From NCBI GenBank assembly GCA_009778785.1, contig WRFN01000002.1, positions 239,063 to 303,062 on the forward strand: 64,000 nucleotides of DNA, read 5' to 3'. The notes under the pieces are model-generated. The model saw only the letters and a list, made by a program, of their open reading frames with translations. It was not told the origin of the DNA and ran no database searches. A program made the position numbers and the translations under genes. Below, piece by piece: positions 56,453-64,000 of the stretch; positions within the stretch are counted from its first letter, which is position 1, and each line of letters opens with the position of its first letter. This stretch comes from Betaproteobacteria bacterium (GTDB taxonomy: Bacteria; Pseudomonadota; Gammaproteobacteria; Burkholderiales; Casimicrobiaceae).

Positions 56453-57610
56453 ATGATTTTCAAACGCAGCCTCATCCGAGAACTCACCATAAATGCCATA
56501 GGCTTGTTCTTGGTAGCGCTCGCAATTTTGTTCACTAACCTTGTATTGCGCTTGCTAGGCCTTGCCGCCGGAGGTCAGTTTGATACTGAAGGCATTTTGC
56601 CGATGTTGGGTTTTTATATACTGCAATATCTGCATATCTTACTGGCGATTACACTTTTTCTGACCGTTTTGCTGTCATTGACCCGTGCTTATCGTGACAG
56701 CGAAATGATCGTCTGGTTGTCGGCAGGACAACCGCTTGTCGCTTGGGGCCGCCCCCTGCTGGGTTTCGCTGCGCCCTTCCTGATCGCCATTGCCACCTTG
56801 TCGCTGTTCCTGACGCCGTGGGCGCAACAGCAGCGACAGCAATACGAGAAACAACTGGAATCGCGCGACGAAATGTCGATGCTGGCGCCGGGATTATTCC
56901 GCGAATTCAAGCGCGCCGGATTGGTGGTGTATATCGAAAGCATCAACCCGTTTACCGGCACCATCAAAAATGTTTTTTTACAATCAATCGACAAACCGCG
57001 CAGTGAAACCCTATCGGCACAATCGGCCATCGTCGAAACTCGCCCGAACGGCGACCGTTTCCTCGTCATGTCGCAGGGCAACCGCAGCGTCGGCTCCCCC
57101 GGCAGCGCCGATTATCAAATCGTCGAGTTTGAACAGTTGGGACGCCGCATCGAACCCGCCAACACCGAGATTGCCGAGCCGACGATACGCGCCGCCCCGA
57201 CCCTCGCCTTGCTGAAATCCGACGAAGCGCCGGAAATCGCCGAACTTTTCTGGCGCCTGTCGATTCCGATCATGGCGCTGGTGCTCACGATGCTCGCGTT
57301 GCCGCTGAGCTACGTCAACCCGCGCATGGGACGCTCGTTCAACTTGCTGGCAGCGGTGCTGTTGTACCTGATCTACTCCAACAGCCTCAACATCTTTCAA
57401 AGCCTGATCGCGCAGGAAAAGCTGTCGCTCTTGACCGGCTTGCTGATCCCGCACGGCATCGCTATCGCGTTGACGATTTTTTTGCTCTACCACCGCACCC
57501 AGATTTACACTTTCTGGCGACGACCGCCGCGTGATGCGTCTCCGCCTGATGTTTCATCACCCGATGTTTCGTCACCTGATGTTTCGTCACCACCCGCCGC
57601 CGCCTCATGA
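56453..57610 (+). CDS. lptF: LPS export permease LptF
   Basis: A 385-residue inner-membrane permease with six helices in two groups of three and a periplasmic beta-jellyroll between (about 120-280). IFKRSLIRELTINAIGLFLVAL starts helix 1; the return group begins LFWRLSIPIMALVLTMLALPLSYVNPR. With LptG and LptB2 it extracts LPS. The C-terminus carries three 15-bp DNA repeats that encode PDVSS units. Its stop overlaps lptG by 4 bases. Confidence 0.96.
   Translation: MIFKRSLIRELTINAIGLFLVALAILFTNLVLRLLGLAAGGQFDTEGILPMLGFYILQYLHILLAITLFLTVLLSLTRAYRDSEMIVWLSAGQPLVAWGRPLLGFAAPFLIAIATLSLFLTPWAQQQRQQYEKQLESRDEMSMLAPGLFREFKRAGLVVYIESINPFTGTIKNVFLQSIDKPRSETLSAQSAIVETRPNGDRFLVMSQGNRSVGSPGSADYQIVEFEQLGRRIEPANTEIAEPTIRAAPTLALLKSDEAPEIAELFWRLSIPIMALVLTMLALPLSYVNPRMGRSFNLLAAVLLYLIYSNSLNIFQSLIAQEKLSLLTGLLIPHGIAIALTIFLLYHRTQIYTFWRRPPRDASPPDVSSPDVSSPDVSSPPAAAS
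57546..57590 (+). repeat. 15-bp minisatellite at the lptF 3-prime end
   Basis: Three tandem 15-bp units of the form CYGATGTTTCRTCAC encode three repeats of PDVSS in the cytosolic tail of LptF. The unit length keeps the frame. Confidence 0.85.
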
Positions 57611-58695
57611 ACATCCTGCGACGTTACCTTCGTCGAGAAATCCTGATCGCGACGCTGTTCCTGTTCGTCGCGCTGGTGATGTTCTTCGCGTTCTTTGATC
57701 TGATCAACGAACTCGGCGATGTCGGCCGCGGCGGTCGCACCCTCTCCTCCGCTTTCCTCTACGTCGCGCTGCGTTTGCCGTCACGGATTTACGAGTTGGC
57801 GCCGGTCGCGGCGCTGATCGGCGCTCTCTACGTGCTCGCGCAAATGGTGTCGAGTTCCGAACTGACCGTAATGCGCGTCTCCGGCGTGTCGCTGGCGCAA
57901 ATCAGCCTCGCCATCTTTCAAGTCGCCGCCCCCATCGCGGTGGCCACCTTTCTTGCCGGCGAATTCGTCGCGCCGCCGGCCGAACGTCTGGCGCAAAGCG
58001 TGCGCGCCATTCACCGCAGCAACGATCAACAAATGATCGCGCAACAATTTTCTTCCGGCTTCTGGTTCAAGGAACAATACATCTTCGCCAACATCCGCGC
58101 CGCCACAGCCAGTCATATACTGATGGGCGTGCGACTGTACGAATTCGACGAAGCCATGCGCCTGCTGCGAATCCGCAGCGCCGAACGCGGCGTTTATTCC
58201 GAGAATGACAATGCCTGGTTGCTCGATGATGTCGAAACCACCGAGATCGGCAACGGCAGCCACACCCAAGTTCACACCGAACCATCCTACGTCTGGAAAA
58301 CCGTCTTGCGCCCGTCGATCCTGACCGTTTTTCAAATTCCGCCCGAACAACTCGAAATCAAAACGCTCTACGACAACATCAACATCCTCGAAAAAAGCGA
58401 ACAACCGACTTCGCGTTTTGAAATCGCCTTATGGGTCAAACTCGTCTATCCGCTCAATATCTTCGTGATGATGTTTCTGGCGCTGCCGTTCTCGCAATTC
58501 CAGCGACGACAAGGCGGCGTCGGCTTCCGGCTTTTCGCCGGCGCCATGCTCGGGCTGACCTTCTTCTTGCTGGGACGGCTGTTTTCCTACCTCGGCGTGC
58601 TGAACGACTGGTCACCGCTGACCTCAGCGCTGGCACCCTCTGTCGTCTTCCTGAGCCTCGCCTCCGCGCTCGTCTGGCGACAGGAACGAAGGTGA
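57607..58695 (+). CDS. lptG: LPS export permease LptG
   Basis: A 362-residue partner of LptF with the same six-helix plus jellyroll layout: RRYLRREILIATLFLFVALVMFFAFF, and C-terminal LPFSQFQRRQGGVGFRLFAGAMLGLTFFLLGRLF. It heterodimerises with LptF in the LptB2FG extractor. ATGA overlap couples the two. A repeat lies just after the stop. Confidence 0.96.
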   Translation: MNILRRYLRREILIATLFLFVALVMFFAFFDLINELGDVGRGGRTLSSAFLYVALRLPSRIYELAPVAALIGALYVLAQMVSSSELTVMRVSGVSLAQISLAIFQVAAPIAVATFLAGEFVAPPAERLAQSVRAIHRSNDQQMIAQQFSSGFWFKEQYIFANIRAATASHILMGVRLYEFDEAMRLLRIRSAERGVYSENDNAWLLDDVETTEIGNGSHTQVHTEPSYVWKTVLRPSILTVFQIPPEQLEIKTLYDNINILEKSEQPTSRFEIALWVKLVYPLNIFVMMFLALPFSQFQRRQGGVGFRLFAGAMLGLTFFLLGRLFSYLGVLNDWSPLTSALAPSVVFLSLASALVWRQERR

Positions 58696-58717
58696 CAGGA
58701 ATCGTCATCACTCGTAG

Positions 58718-58745
58718 GCTGGGCAGAGCATAGCGAAACCCATCA
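58718..58745. repeat. Hairpin repeat related to that at 30165
   Basis: TGGGCAGAGCATAGCGAAACCCA is close to the 30165-30191 unit (GGGTAGAGCGAAGCGAAACCC). It lies 23 bases past lptG and may terminate lptFG. Confidence 0.55.
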
Positions 58746-58806
58746 CACCATCGTTGATCGTTCGCCCTCCTATACAAGAACCGCTCGAATCATCCTGACT
58801 CCTGAC

Positions 58807-59112
58807 ATGGACACCTTCGCGCAACGCCTCTACCCCATCATCGCCGCTATTCCCTGCGGCAAAGTCACCACCTACGGCGCTCTCGCCCGCCTTGCCGGTT
58901 CCTCGCGCGCCGCTCGCCAAGTCGGCGGCGTGCTGCACCGCTTGCCCCAAGGCACCACCCTGCCCTGGCACCGCGTCATCAACCATCAAGGCCGAATTTC
59001 GCTGACGGGAAGCTCGCTGCTCTTACAGAAACGCAAACTGAAAAAAGAAGGTATCGTGTTTCGTCAAGACGATTCGATTGATTTGAAAATTTTCGGGTGG
59101 AGCATCGGTTAG
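58807..59112 (+). CDS. Alkyltransferase-like protein (ATL)
   Basis: A 101-residue protein of the MGMT family DNA-binding domain: IPCGKVTTYGALARLAG and ARQVGGVLHRLPQGTTLPWHRVI. The usual active-site Cys of PCHRV is replaced by Trp54 (PWHRVI), so it cannot take up alkyl groups. ATL proteins bind O6-alkylguanine and recruit nucleotide excision repair. No partner gene is next to it. Confidence 0.9.
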   Translation: MDTFAQRLYPIIAAIPCGKVTTYGALARLAGSSRAARQVGGVLHRLPQGTTLPWHRVINHQGRISLTGSSLLLQKRKLKKEGIVFRQDDSIDLKIFGWSIG

Positions 59113-59364
59113 AAATTTTCGCATGGCACAGTTATACCCATCAATCACCCATCAATCGTGAGCTTGCGAATTGGCGGAGATGACCTCGCTCCGGATGAAA
59201 CCACGAAGTTGCTTGGATCATCGCCGCCCCTTTCGCACAGAAAAGACGATAACGATGCTTGGATTGCTTCGCCGCCTCGCTCCTTGCAACGACGGCGTAG
59301 ATGTTGCCGCCATTCTCGCCTCTCCCACTGTCGTTATTGCGAGCGAAGCGAAACCATCCAGCCA

Positions 59365-59871
59365 TCAACCCAATTTCTCGTCGGCCTTCTGACCTTTGCG
59401 ATAAACCTCGTACACGATCACCGGTATGCCCAAGTCGCTCAGGTGCTGAACGATCAGCGGTTTGACATCCGCCCAATTCAGCCCGCCCACACCGGTTGCC
59501 AGGCGCGGCAACGCCACGCTCTTGATGCCATGTTCGCGCACGAGGCGCACCAGTTCGCGCAGCGCGTGGTTCACGTCTTCCAGCTTGGCCTTGACGGGGC
59601 GCGCCGCCTTGCCCTGCCCTTGCATGCCTTGCGTCAGCAGGTTGACGATGCCGCGCGCGCTGCCGTCTTCGTTGACGCCGCTCCACGCCCAGACTTCGCC
59701 GGTTTTGGGTTCCTTGGCGTGCATGGCGTGACGGTAATCGCGCACCATCGAGGGGAAGCGCTCACGCAACGCCAGCGCCAGGCCGGAATCAAACGGGTCG
59801 TGAGTAGCAATGCCGTGCGCGATCACTTGCGCGTCGCTGAGAAGAATGTCGCCTTCGACTTCACGAATCAT
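59365..59871 (-). CDS. Macrodomain protein (TARG1/ALC1-like)
   Basis: A 168-residue macrodomain. VEGDILLSDAQVIAHGIATHDPFDSGLALALRERFP and SVALPRLATGVGGLNWADVKPLI align with the TARG1/DarG type better than with the VNAAN type of Af1521. The Asp that TARG1 has in GCGLDRL is Gly here (ATGVGGL), so hydrolysis may be weak or differ. Start MIREVEG follows AGGAG. No DarT-like toxin adjoins it. Gap 59113-59364 has only repeats, including CATCAATCA twice near 59144. Confidence 0.75.
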   Translation of the reverse strand: MIREVEGDILLSDAQVIAHGIATHDPFDSGLALALRERFPSMVRDYRHAMHAKEPKTGEVWAWSGVNEDGSARGIVNLLTQGMQGQGKAARPVKAKLEDVNHALRELVRLVREHGIKSVALPRLATGVGGLNWADVKPLIVQHLSDLGIPVIVYEVYRKGQKADEKLG

Positions 59872-59956
59872 GGGGGGCTCCTTTGCTTGGGTAGTGTCGG
59901 GTTTCAATAGGTTGAAATTGATTGGAATTTCTGAACAAGATTCCCTCTCTCACTGA

Positions 59957-59983
59957 CAGGAGCGGGTTTGAAACCCGCTCCTG
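59957..59983. repeat. 27-bp perfect palindrome, copy 4, after ilvC
   Basis: CAGGAGCGGGTTT-G-AAACCCGCTCCTG, a 13-bp perfect stem, begins 37 bases past the ilvC stop. Relative to copy 2 the outer stem carries paired changes (GGGG/CCCC to GGAG/CTCC), so pairing is kept. Confidence 0.85.
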
Positions 59984-60019
59984 CGTTCGAGATTGGATGA
60001 GAGAAAACTTGTCGGCAAC

Positions 60020-61090
<1,071 letters not shown>

Positions 61091-61582
61091 CTACACCCGC
61101 AAAATCCGCTCACCGCGACCGATGCCGGAGGCGCCGGTGCGCACGGTCTCCAGCAAAACGCCGGGTTCCAGCGCTTGCAGGAACGCATCGAGCTTGACGG
61201 AGGTGCCGGTCAATTCGATGGTGTAACTCTTTTCGGTAACATCGACAATCTTGCCGCGAAAGATGTCGGCCATCCGTTTCATCTCTTCGCGATCCTTGCC
61301 GGAGGCGCGCACTTTGATCAACATCAGTTCGCGCTCGATGTGGCTGCCGTCGGTCAGCGCCACCACTTTCACCACTTCCACCAGCTTGTTCAGCTGTTTG
61401 GTGATTTGCTCGATCACATCATCGGAGCCAGTCGTGATGATCGTCATCCGCGACATGGTGGCATCTTCGGTAGCCGCCACGGTCAACGATTCGATGTTGT
61501 AGCCGCGCGCCGAAAAAAGTCCGGCGACGCGCGACAGCGCCCCGGCTTCGTTTTCTATCAGAATGGAAAGAATATGTCTCAT
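61091..61582 (-). CDS. ilvH: Acetolactate synthase small subunit (IlvH/IlvN)
   Basis: A 163-residue regulatory subunit. The ACT domain begins HILSILIENEAGALSRVAGLFSARGYNIESL and the C-terminal half has FRGKIVDVTEKSYTIELTGTSVKLDAFL. It confers valine feedback on IlvI. It follows ilvI by 14 bases. Confidence 0.97.
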   Translation of the reverse strand: MRHILSILIENEAGALSRVAGLFSARGYNIESLTVAATEDATMSRMTIITTGSDDVIEQITKQLNKLVEVVKVVALTDGSHIERELMLIKVRASGKDREEMKRMADIFRGKIVDVTEKSYTIELTGTSVKLDAFLQALEPGVLLETVRTGASGIGRGERILRV

Positions 61583-61596
61583 GGTCTCATCCTCGT

Positions 61597-63306
61597 TTAC
61601 GGGGCATCAAACAGCACCATTTCAGTCAGGCCTTTGCCGCCCGGCACCATCGGGAAAACGTTTTCGCCGGGGTCGGTGTGAATGTCGAGGAAGACGAGTC
61701 TGTCCTTCATCGCCAGCGCTTCCTTGAGCGCCGGTTCCACATCTTCGGGCTTGTCGATGCGCACACCGACGTGGCCATGAGCCTCCGCCAGCTTGACGAA
61801 ATCGGGCAACGTGTCGAAATACGATTCGGAATAGCGCGAACCGTAAAACAGCTCCTGCCACTGCCGCACCATCCCCATATAACCGTTGTTGAGGTTGATG
61901 ATTTTTATGGGAAGGCGATATTGCTTGCATGTCGCCAGTTCCTGAATGCACATCTGGATCGACGCTTCGCCGGTCACACATACGACTTCGCGGCCAGGAT
62001 TGGCAAAGCTCGCGCCGACCGCCGCCGGCAAGCCGAAGCCCATCGTTCCCAAACCACCGGAACTGATCCAGTGTCGCGGCTGATCGAACTTGTAATACTG
62101 CGCCGCCCACATTTGATGCTGACCCACATCGGTGGTCACGATGGCCTTGCCTTGCGTCAAGCGATACAACGTTTCAATCACCGATTGCGGTTTGACTTTC
62201 TTGCCGCTCGTGCTGTACTTCAAGCATTGCTTGCTGCGCCAAGATTCGATTCGCGCCCACCAGGCGTCGAGCGCTTTCAGATTCTCCGGTTTCGGCGACG
62301 CGTCGAGTTGTTTCAACATCTCGCGCACGACATCGCCGACATCGCCGACGATGGGAATGTCCACATGCACGCGCTTGGAAATCGACGAAGGGTCGATATC
62401 GACGTGAATGATCTTGCGATCGGGCGGGCCGGAAAAATGTTCGACGTTACCGATCACCCGATCGTCGAAGCGCGCGCCGATCGCCAGCAGCACATCACAA
62501 TGCTGCATCGCCATGTTCGATTCGTAAGTGCCATGCATGCCCAGCATGCCGGTCGATAACGGATCGCTGCCGGGGAAGCCGCCCAGCCCCATCATCGTTT
62601 GCGTACACGGAAAACCCAGACGACGCACCAGTTGCGTCAATTCTTCCGCCGCGTTGGCGAGCACCACGCCGCCGCCGATATAAACCATCGGCCGTTCCGC
62701 TACCGACAGCAACTGCATCGCTTTCTTGATCTGCCCGAGATGCGCTTTGACCACCGGATTGTACGAACGCATCGTCAGCGTTTTCGGATACGAAAACTCC
62801 GCCGACATCTGCGTCACATCCTTGGGAATATCAACCAGCACCGGCCCTGGTCGGCCGCTGGTGGCCAGATAAAACGCTTTCTTCATCGTCAACGCCAAAT
62901 CGTTGACGTTCTTGACCAGAAAATTGTGTTTGACACAGGGGCGCGTGATGCCGACCGTGTCGCACTCCTGAAACGCATCCTGCCCGATGTACGGCGTCGA
63001 GACTTGCCCCGAGATAATCACCATCGGAATCGAATCCATGTGCGCTGTCGCGATTCCGGTCACCGTGTTGGTCAGCCCCGGCCCCGAAGTGACCAGACAA
63101 ACGCCGACCTTCTTCGACGAACGCGAATAACCGTCCGCCGCATGTGCCGCGCCTTGCTCGTGGCGCACCAGCACATGGCGAACCTTGTCTTGCTTGCACA
63201 ACGCATCGTAAATGTTTAATACCGCGCCGCCCGGATAACCGAAGACGTATTCCACGCCTTCTTCCTGAAGCGCACGGATAATGATTTCTGCACCCGTCAG
63301 TCGCAT
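61597..63306 (-). CDS. ilvI: Acetolactate synthase large subunit (IlvI/IlvB)
   Basis: A 569-residue ThDP enzyme. [23 protein letters not shown] starts it; the catalytic Glu is in [12 protein letters not shown]; the ThDP motif is [12 protein letters not shown]...[10 protein letters not shown]. Start MRLTGAE is preceded by AGAGGCAGG. It heads the ilvIHC operon with a clear promoter 240 bases upstream and an Ile-rich short frame in the leader. Confidence 0.98.
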   Translation of the reverse strand: MRLTGAEIIIRALQEEGVEYVFGYPGGAVLNIYDALCKQDKVRHVLVRHEQGAAHAADGYSRSSKKVGVCLVTSGPGLTNTVTGIATAHMDSIPMVIISGQVSTPYIGQDAFQECDTVGITRPCVKHNFLVKNVNDLALTMKKAFYLATSGRPGPVLVDIPKDVTQMSAEFSYPKTLTMRSYNPVVKAHLGQIKKAMQLLSVAERPMVYIGGGVVLANAAEELTQLVRRLGFPCTQTMMGLGGFPGSDPLSTGMLGMHGTYESNMAMQHCDVLLAIGARFDDRVIGNVEHFSGPPDRKIIHVDIDPSSISKRVHVDIPIVGDVGDVVREMLKQLDASPKPENLKALDAWWARIESWRSKQCLKYSTSGKKVKPQSVIETLYRLTQGKAIVTTDVGQHQMWAAQYYKFDQPRHWISSGGLGTMGFGLPAAVGASFANPGREVVCVTGEASIQMCIQELATCKQYRLPIKIINLNNGYMGMVRQWQELFYGSRYSESYFDTLPDFVKLAEAHGHVGVRIDKPEDVEPALKEALAMKDRLVFLDIHTDPGENVFPMVPGGKGLTEMVLFDAP

Positions 63307-63331
63307 AGTTCCTGCCTCTGCTTGAATCGAA

Positions 63332-63545
63332 TTACCTGTTGATCGAGAAAAACCTATCAACCACCACCGGTTTCGCAACCGCTGTTGTAACGCCTTGGAT
63401 GAGCGTTGCCTTGCCAATCGCAATCGGGTAGATCGTAATCGTCGCAGTGATGATGTCCGGCGCGTCGTATCCGGGAAACCCGCTGAGGCTTGTGACCCGC
63501 ACGGGGAACGACACACCGTACCACTTTGGGAGGCAACCTCCCAAA
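63332..63545 (-). other. ilvIHC mRNA leader with an Ile/Val/Thr-rich short frame
   Basis: Between the probable start site near 63545 and ilvI, a frame ending at 63332 reads [19 protein letters not shown] and [11 protein letters not shown]. It has no ATG; GTG codons near 63501 or 63512 could start it. The composition suggests a leader peptide for attenuation of Ile/Val genes. A small CGGTT-GCGA-AACCG hairpin lies near 63378. This is inference. Confidence 0.35.
63525..63545 (-). other. Hairpin at the ilv transcript start
   Basis: TTTGGGAGG and CCTCCCAAA form a perfect 9-bp stem with a 3-base loop, starting at about the predicted first base of the ilv mRNA. It could stabilise the 5-prime end; it also contains a GGGAGG sequence. 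Confidence 0.6.
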
Positions 63546-63551
63546 TGGGAT

Positions 63552-63580
63552 AAGATAGCCCGAAGTCGCGGGAAGGTCAA
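63552..63580 (-). promoter_or_regulatory. Promoter of ilvIHC
   Basis: On the minus strand, -35 TTGACC (63575-63580), 17-base spacer and -10 TATCTT (63552-63557). The nearest gene downstream is ilvI. The interval 63581-63741 upstream holds no gene. Confidence 0.6.
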
Positions 63581-63741
63581 GGGGGAAACGAGAAGAGAAG
63601 CAGCAATAAGAGGGAAGGAGCGATTCTCTTCGACAGCGTGCTGGCTGGCGGAAGATAATTTCTCGGGAACGCTGTCCCGCTTATTGATGTGACATGCCTA
63701 TGACTTTATCCTTTGCCGGAGGAAATCACTTTCATGTCTCG

Positions 63742-63776
63742 ACACAGCACTCTCCCCCCGTGGAAGAGCGCTGTGT
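63742..63776. terminator. Stem-loop after the repeat-protein gene
   Basis: ACACAGC-A-CTCT (63742-63753) pairs with AGAG-C-GCTGTGT (63765-63776) around an A/C mismatch. It lies 54 bases past the end of the partial gene; no clear T-tract on that strand. Confidence 0.45.
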
Positions 63777-63830
63777 TGTTTGGTATTACGGGCTGCTTTG
63801 AGACATATAAGTGTTTGAATAAAAAATGTC

Positions 63831-64000
63831 CTAACGCGCTAGAGCGAATGATGCCGCAACCGTACAGTTGGCGGTAACGATCTTGGTCGTGTAGGTGTTG
63901 CCACTGAGCGTTCCACCACAAGTGCCGCCGACCGAAGAAAGGGTGTAACCCGCATTGGGCGTTACCGTGTACGTCTTGATTGTCCCAAAGGGTACCGTGG
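63831..64000 (-). CDS. C-terminal end of a repeat-type surface or secreted protein (partial)
   Basis: The minus-strand frame entering from the right edge encodes TVPFGTIKTYTVTPNAGYTL, SSVGGTCGGTLSGNTYTTK and IVTANCTVAASFALAR, then TAG. The pattern TVTPNAGY...CGG..G..YTT..ITANCTVAASF is a repeat found in bacterial InlB-type/immunoglobulin-like surface proteins. Two Cys could form a disulfide. The N-terminal part is outside the window. Confidence 0.75.
   Translation of the reverse strand, partial: TVPFGTIKTYTVTPNAGYTLSSVGGTCGGTLSGNTYTTKIVTANCTVAASFALAR

Noticed and set aside
63447..63692. 81-residue plus-strand frame upstream of ilvI
   Set aside because: It covers the ilv promoter and hairpin, and has no ribosome site or family.

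Overview
The window reads as chromosomal DNA of a Gram-negative betaproteobacterium (relatives in Rhodocyclales, Nitrosomonadales or Burkholderiales fit best). Reasons: the order cmk-rpsA-ihfB-lapA-lapB, divergent rne/rluC, pepA-holC next to divergent lptF-lptG, nrdR-ribD-ribE behind glyA, an ilvI-ilvH-ilvC operon, LPS-transport and LapAB genes, and a tetraheme NapC/NirT-type cytochrome. No species assignment is attempted. Most of the sequence is dense core genome; the accessory content is single genes and many short dispersed repeats rather than one large island.

Layout. 1-5 kb (minus): cmk, rpsA, ihfB, lapA, lapB (cut by the window edge), then a small cytochrome c and a NapC/NirT quinol dehydrogenase behind a probable FNR-type box. 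5-12 kb: rne with a roughly 800-nt leader, divergent from rluC-HAD phosphatase-sppA. 12-14.2 kb: SDR, an unknown acidic protein and an MBL hydrolase. 14.4-17.5 kb: Fur-box controlled feoABC with a MITE-like insertion in its leader. 17.6-25.8 kb: internally duplicated membrane protein, ydfG, an orphan trpB, a compact fused restriction-modification enzyme, an XRE regulator with a palindromic operator, and a ceramidase-like (CREST) membrane protein. 25.8-30.2 kb: guaB-guaA and two small envelope or unknown proteins. 30.3-41.8 kb: recG, ridA, tRNA-Ala(CGC), prmB, mtfA, rmuC, comEC, alaS. 41.9-48 kb: a selenium/molybdenum block (selD, modE, modABC, mnmH). 48.2-52.3 kb: flavin reductase, ribE, ribD, nrdR, glyA. 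52.4-58.7 kb: a large acidic low-complexity protein, holC, pepA, and divergent lptF-lptG. 58.8-63.6 kb: an alkyltransferase-like protein, a macrodomain protein and ilvIHC with its promoter and leader. The last 170 bases are the C-terminus of a repeat-type surface protein.

How the genes work together: feoABC (Fe2+ uptake), modABC/ModE (molybdate), selD/mnmH (selenophosphate into tRNA wobble uridine) and an FNR-like site before the NapC cytochrome together suggest a facultatively anaerobic life with respiratory flexibility. The rest is translation, nucleotide, riboflavin, one-carbon and branched-chain amino-acid metabolism plus LPS export.

The least ordinary items are: a repeat-derived peptide inside the acidic holC-linked protein; tandem ModE-like operators; a candidate orphan small RNA sharing the rne terminator; the very long rne leader; the ilv leader (promoter, start-site hairpin and Ile-rich ORF); the compact PD-ExK/methylase protein; and several families of perfect intergenic palindromes. 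No CRISPR array, complete insertion sequence, prophage or rRNA was seen.
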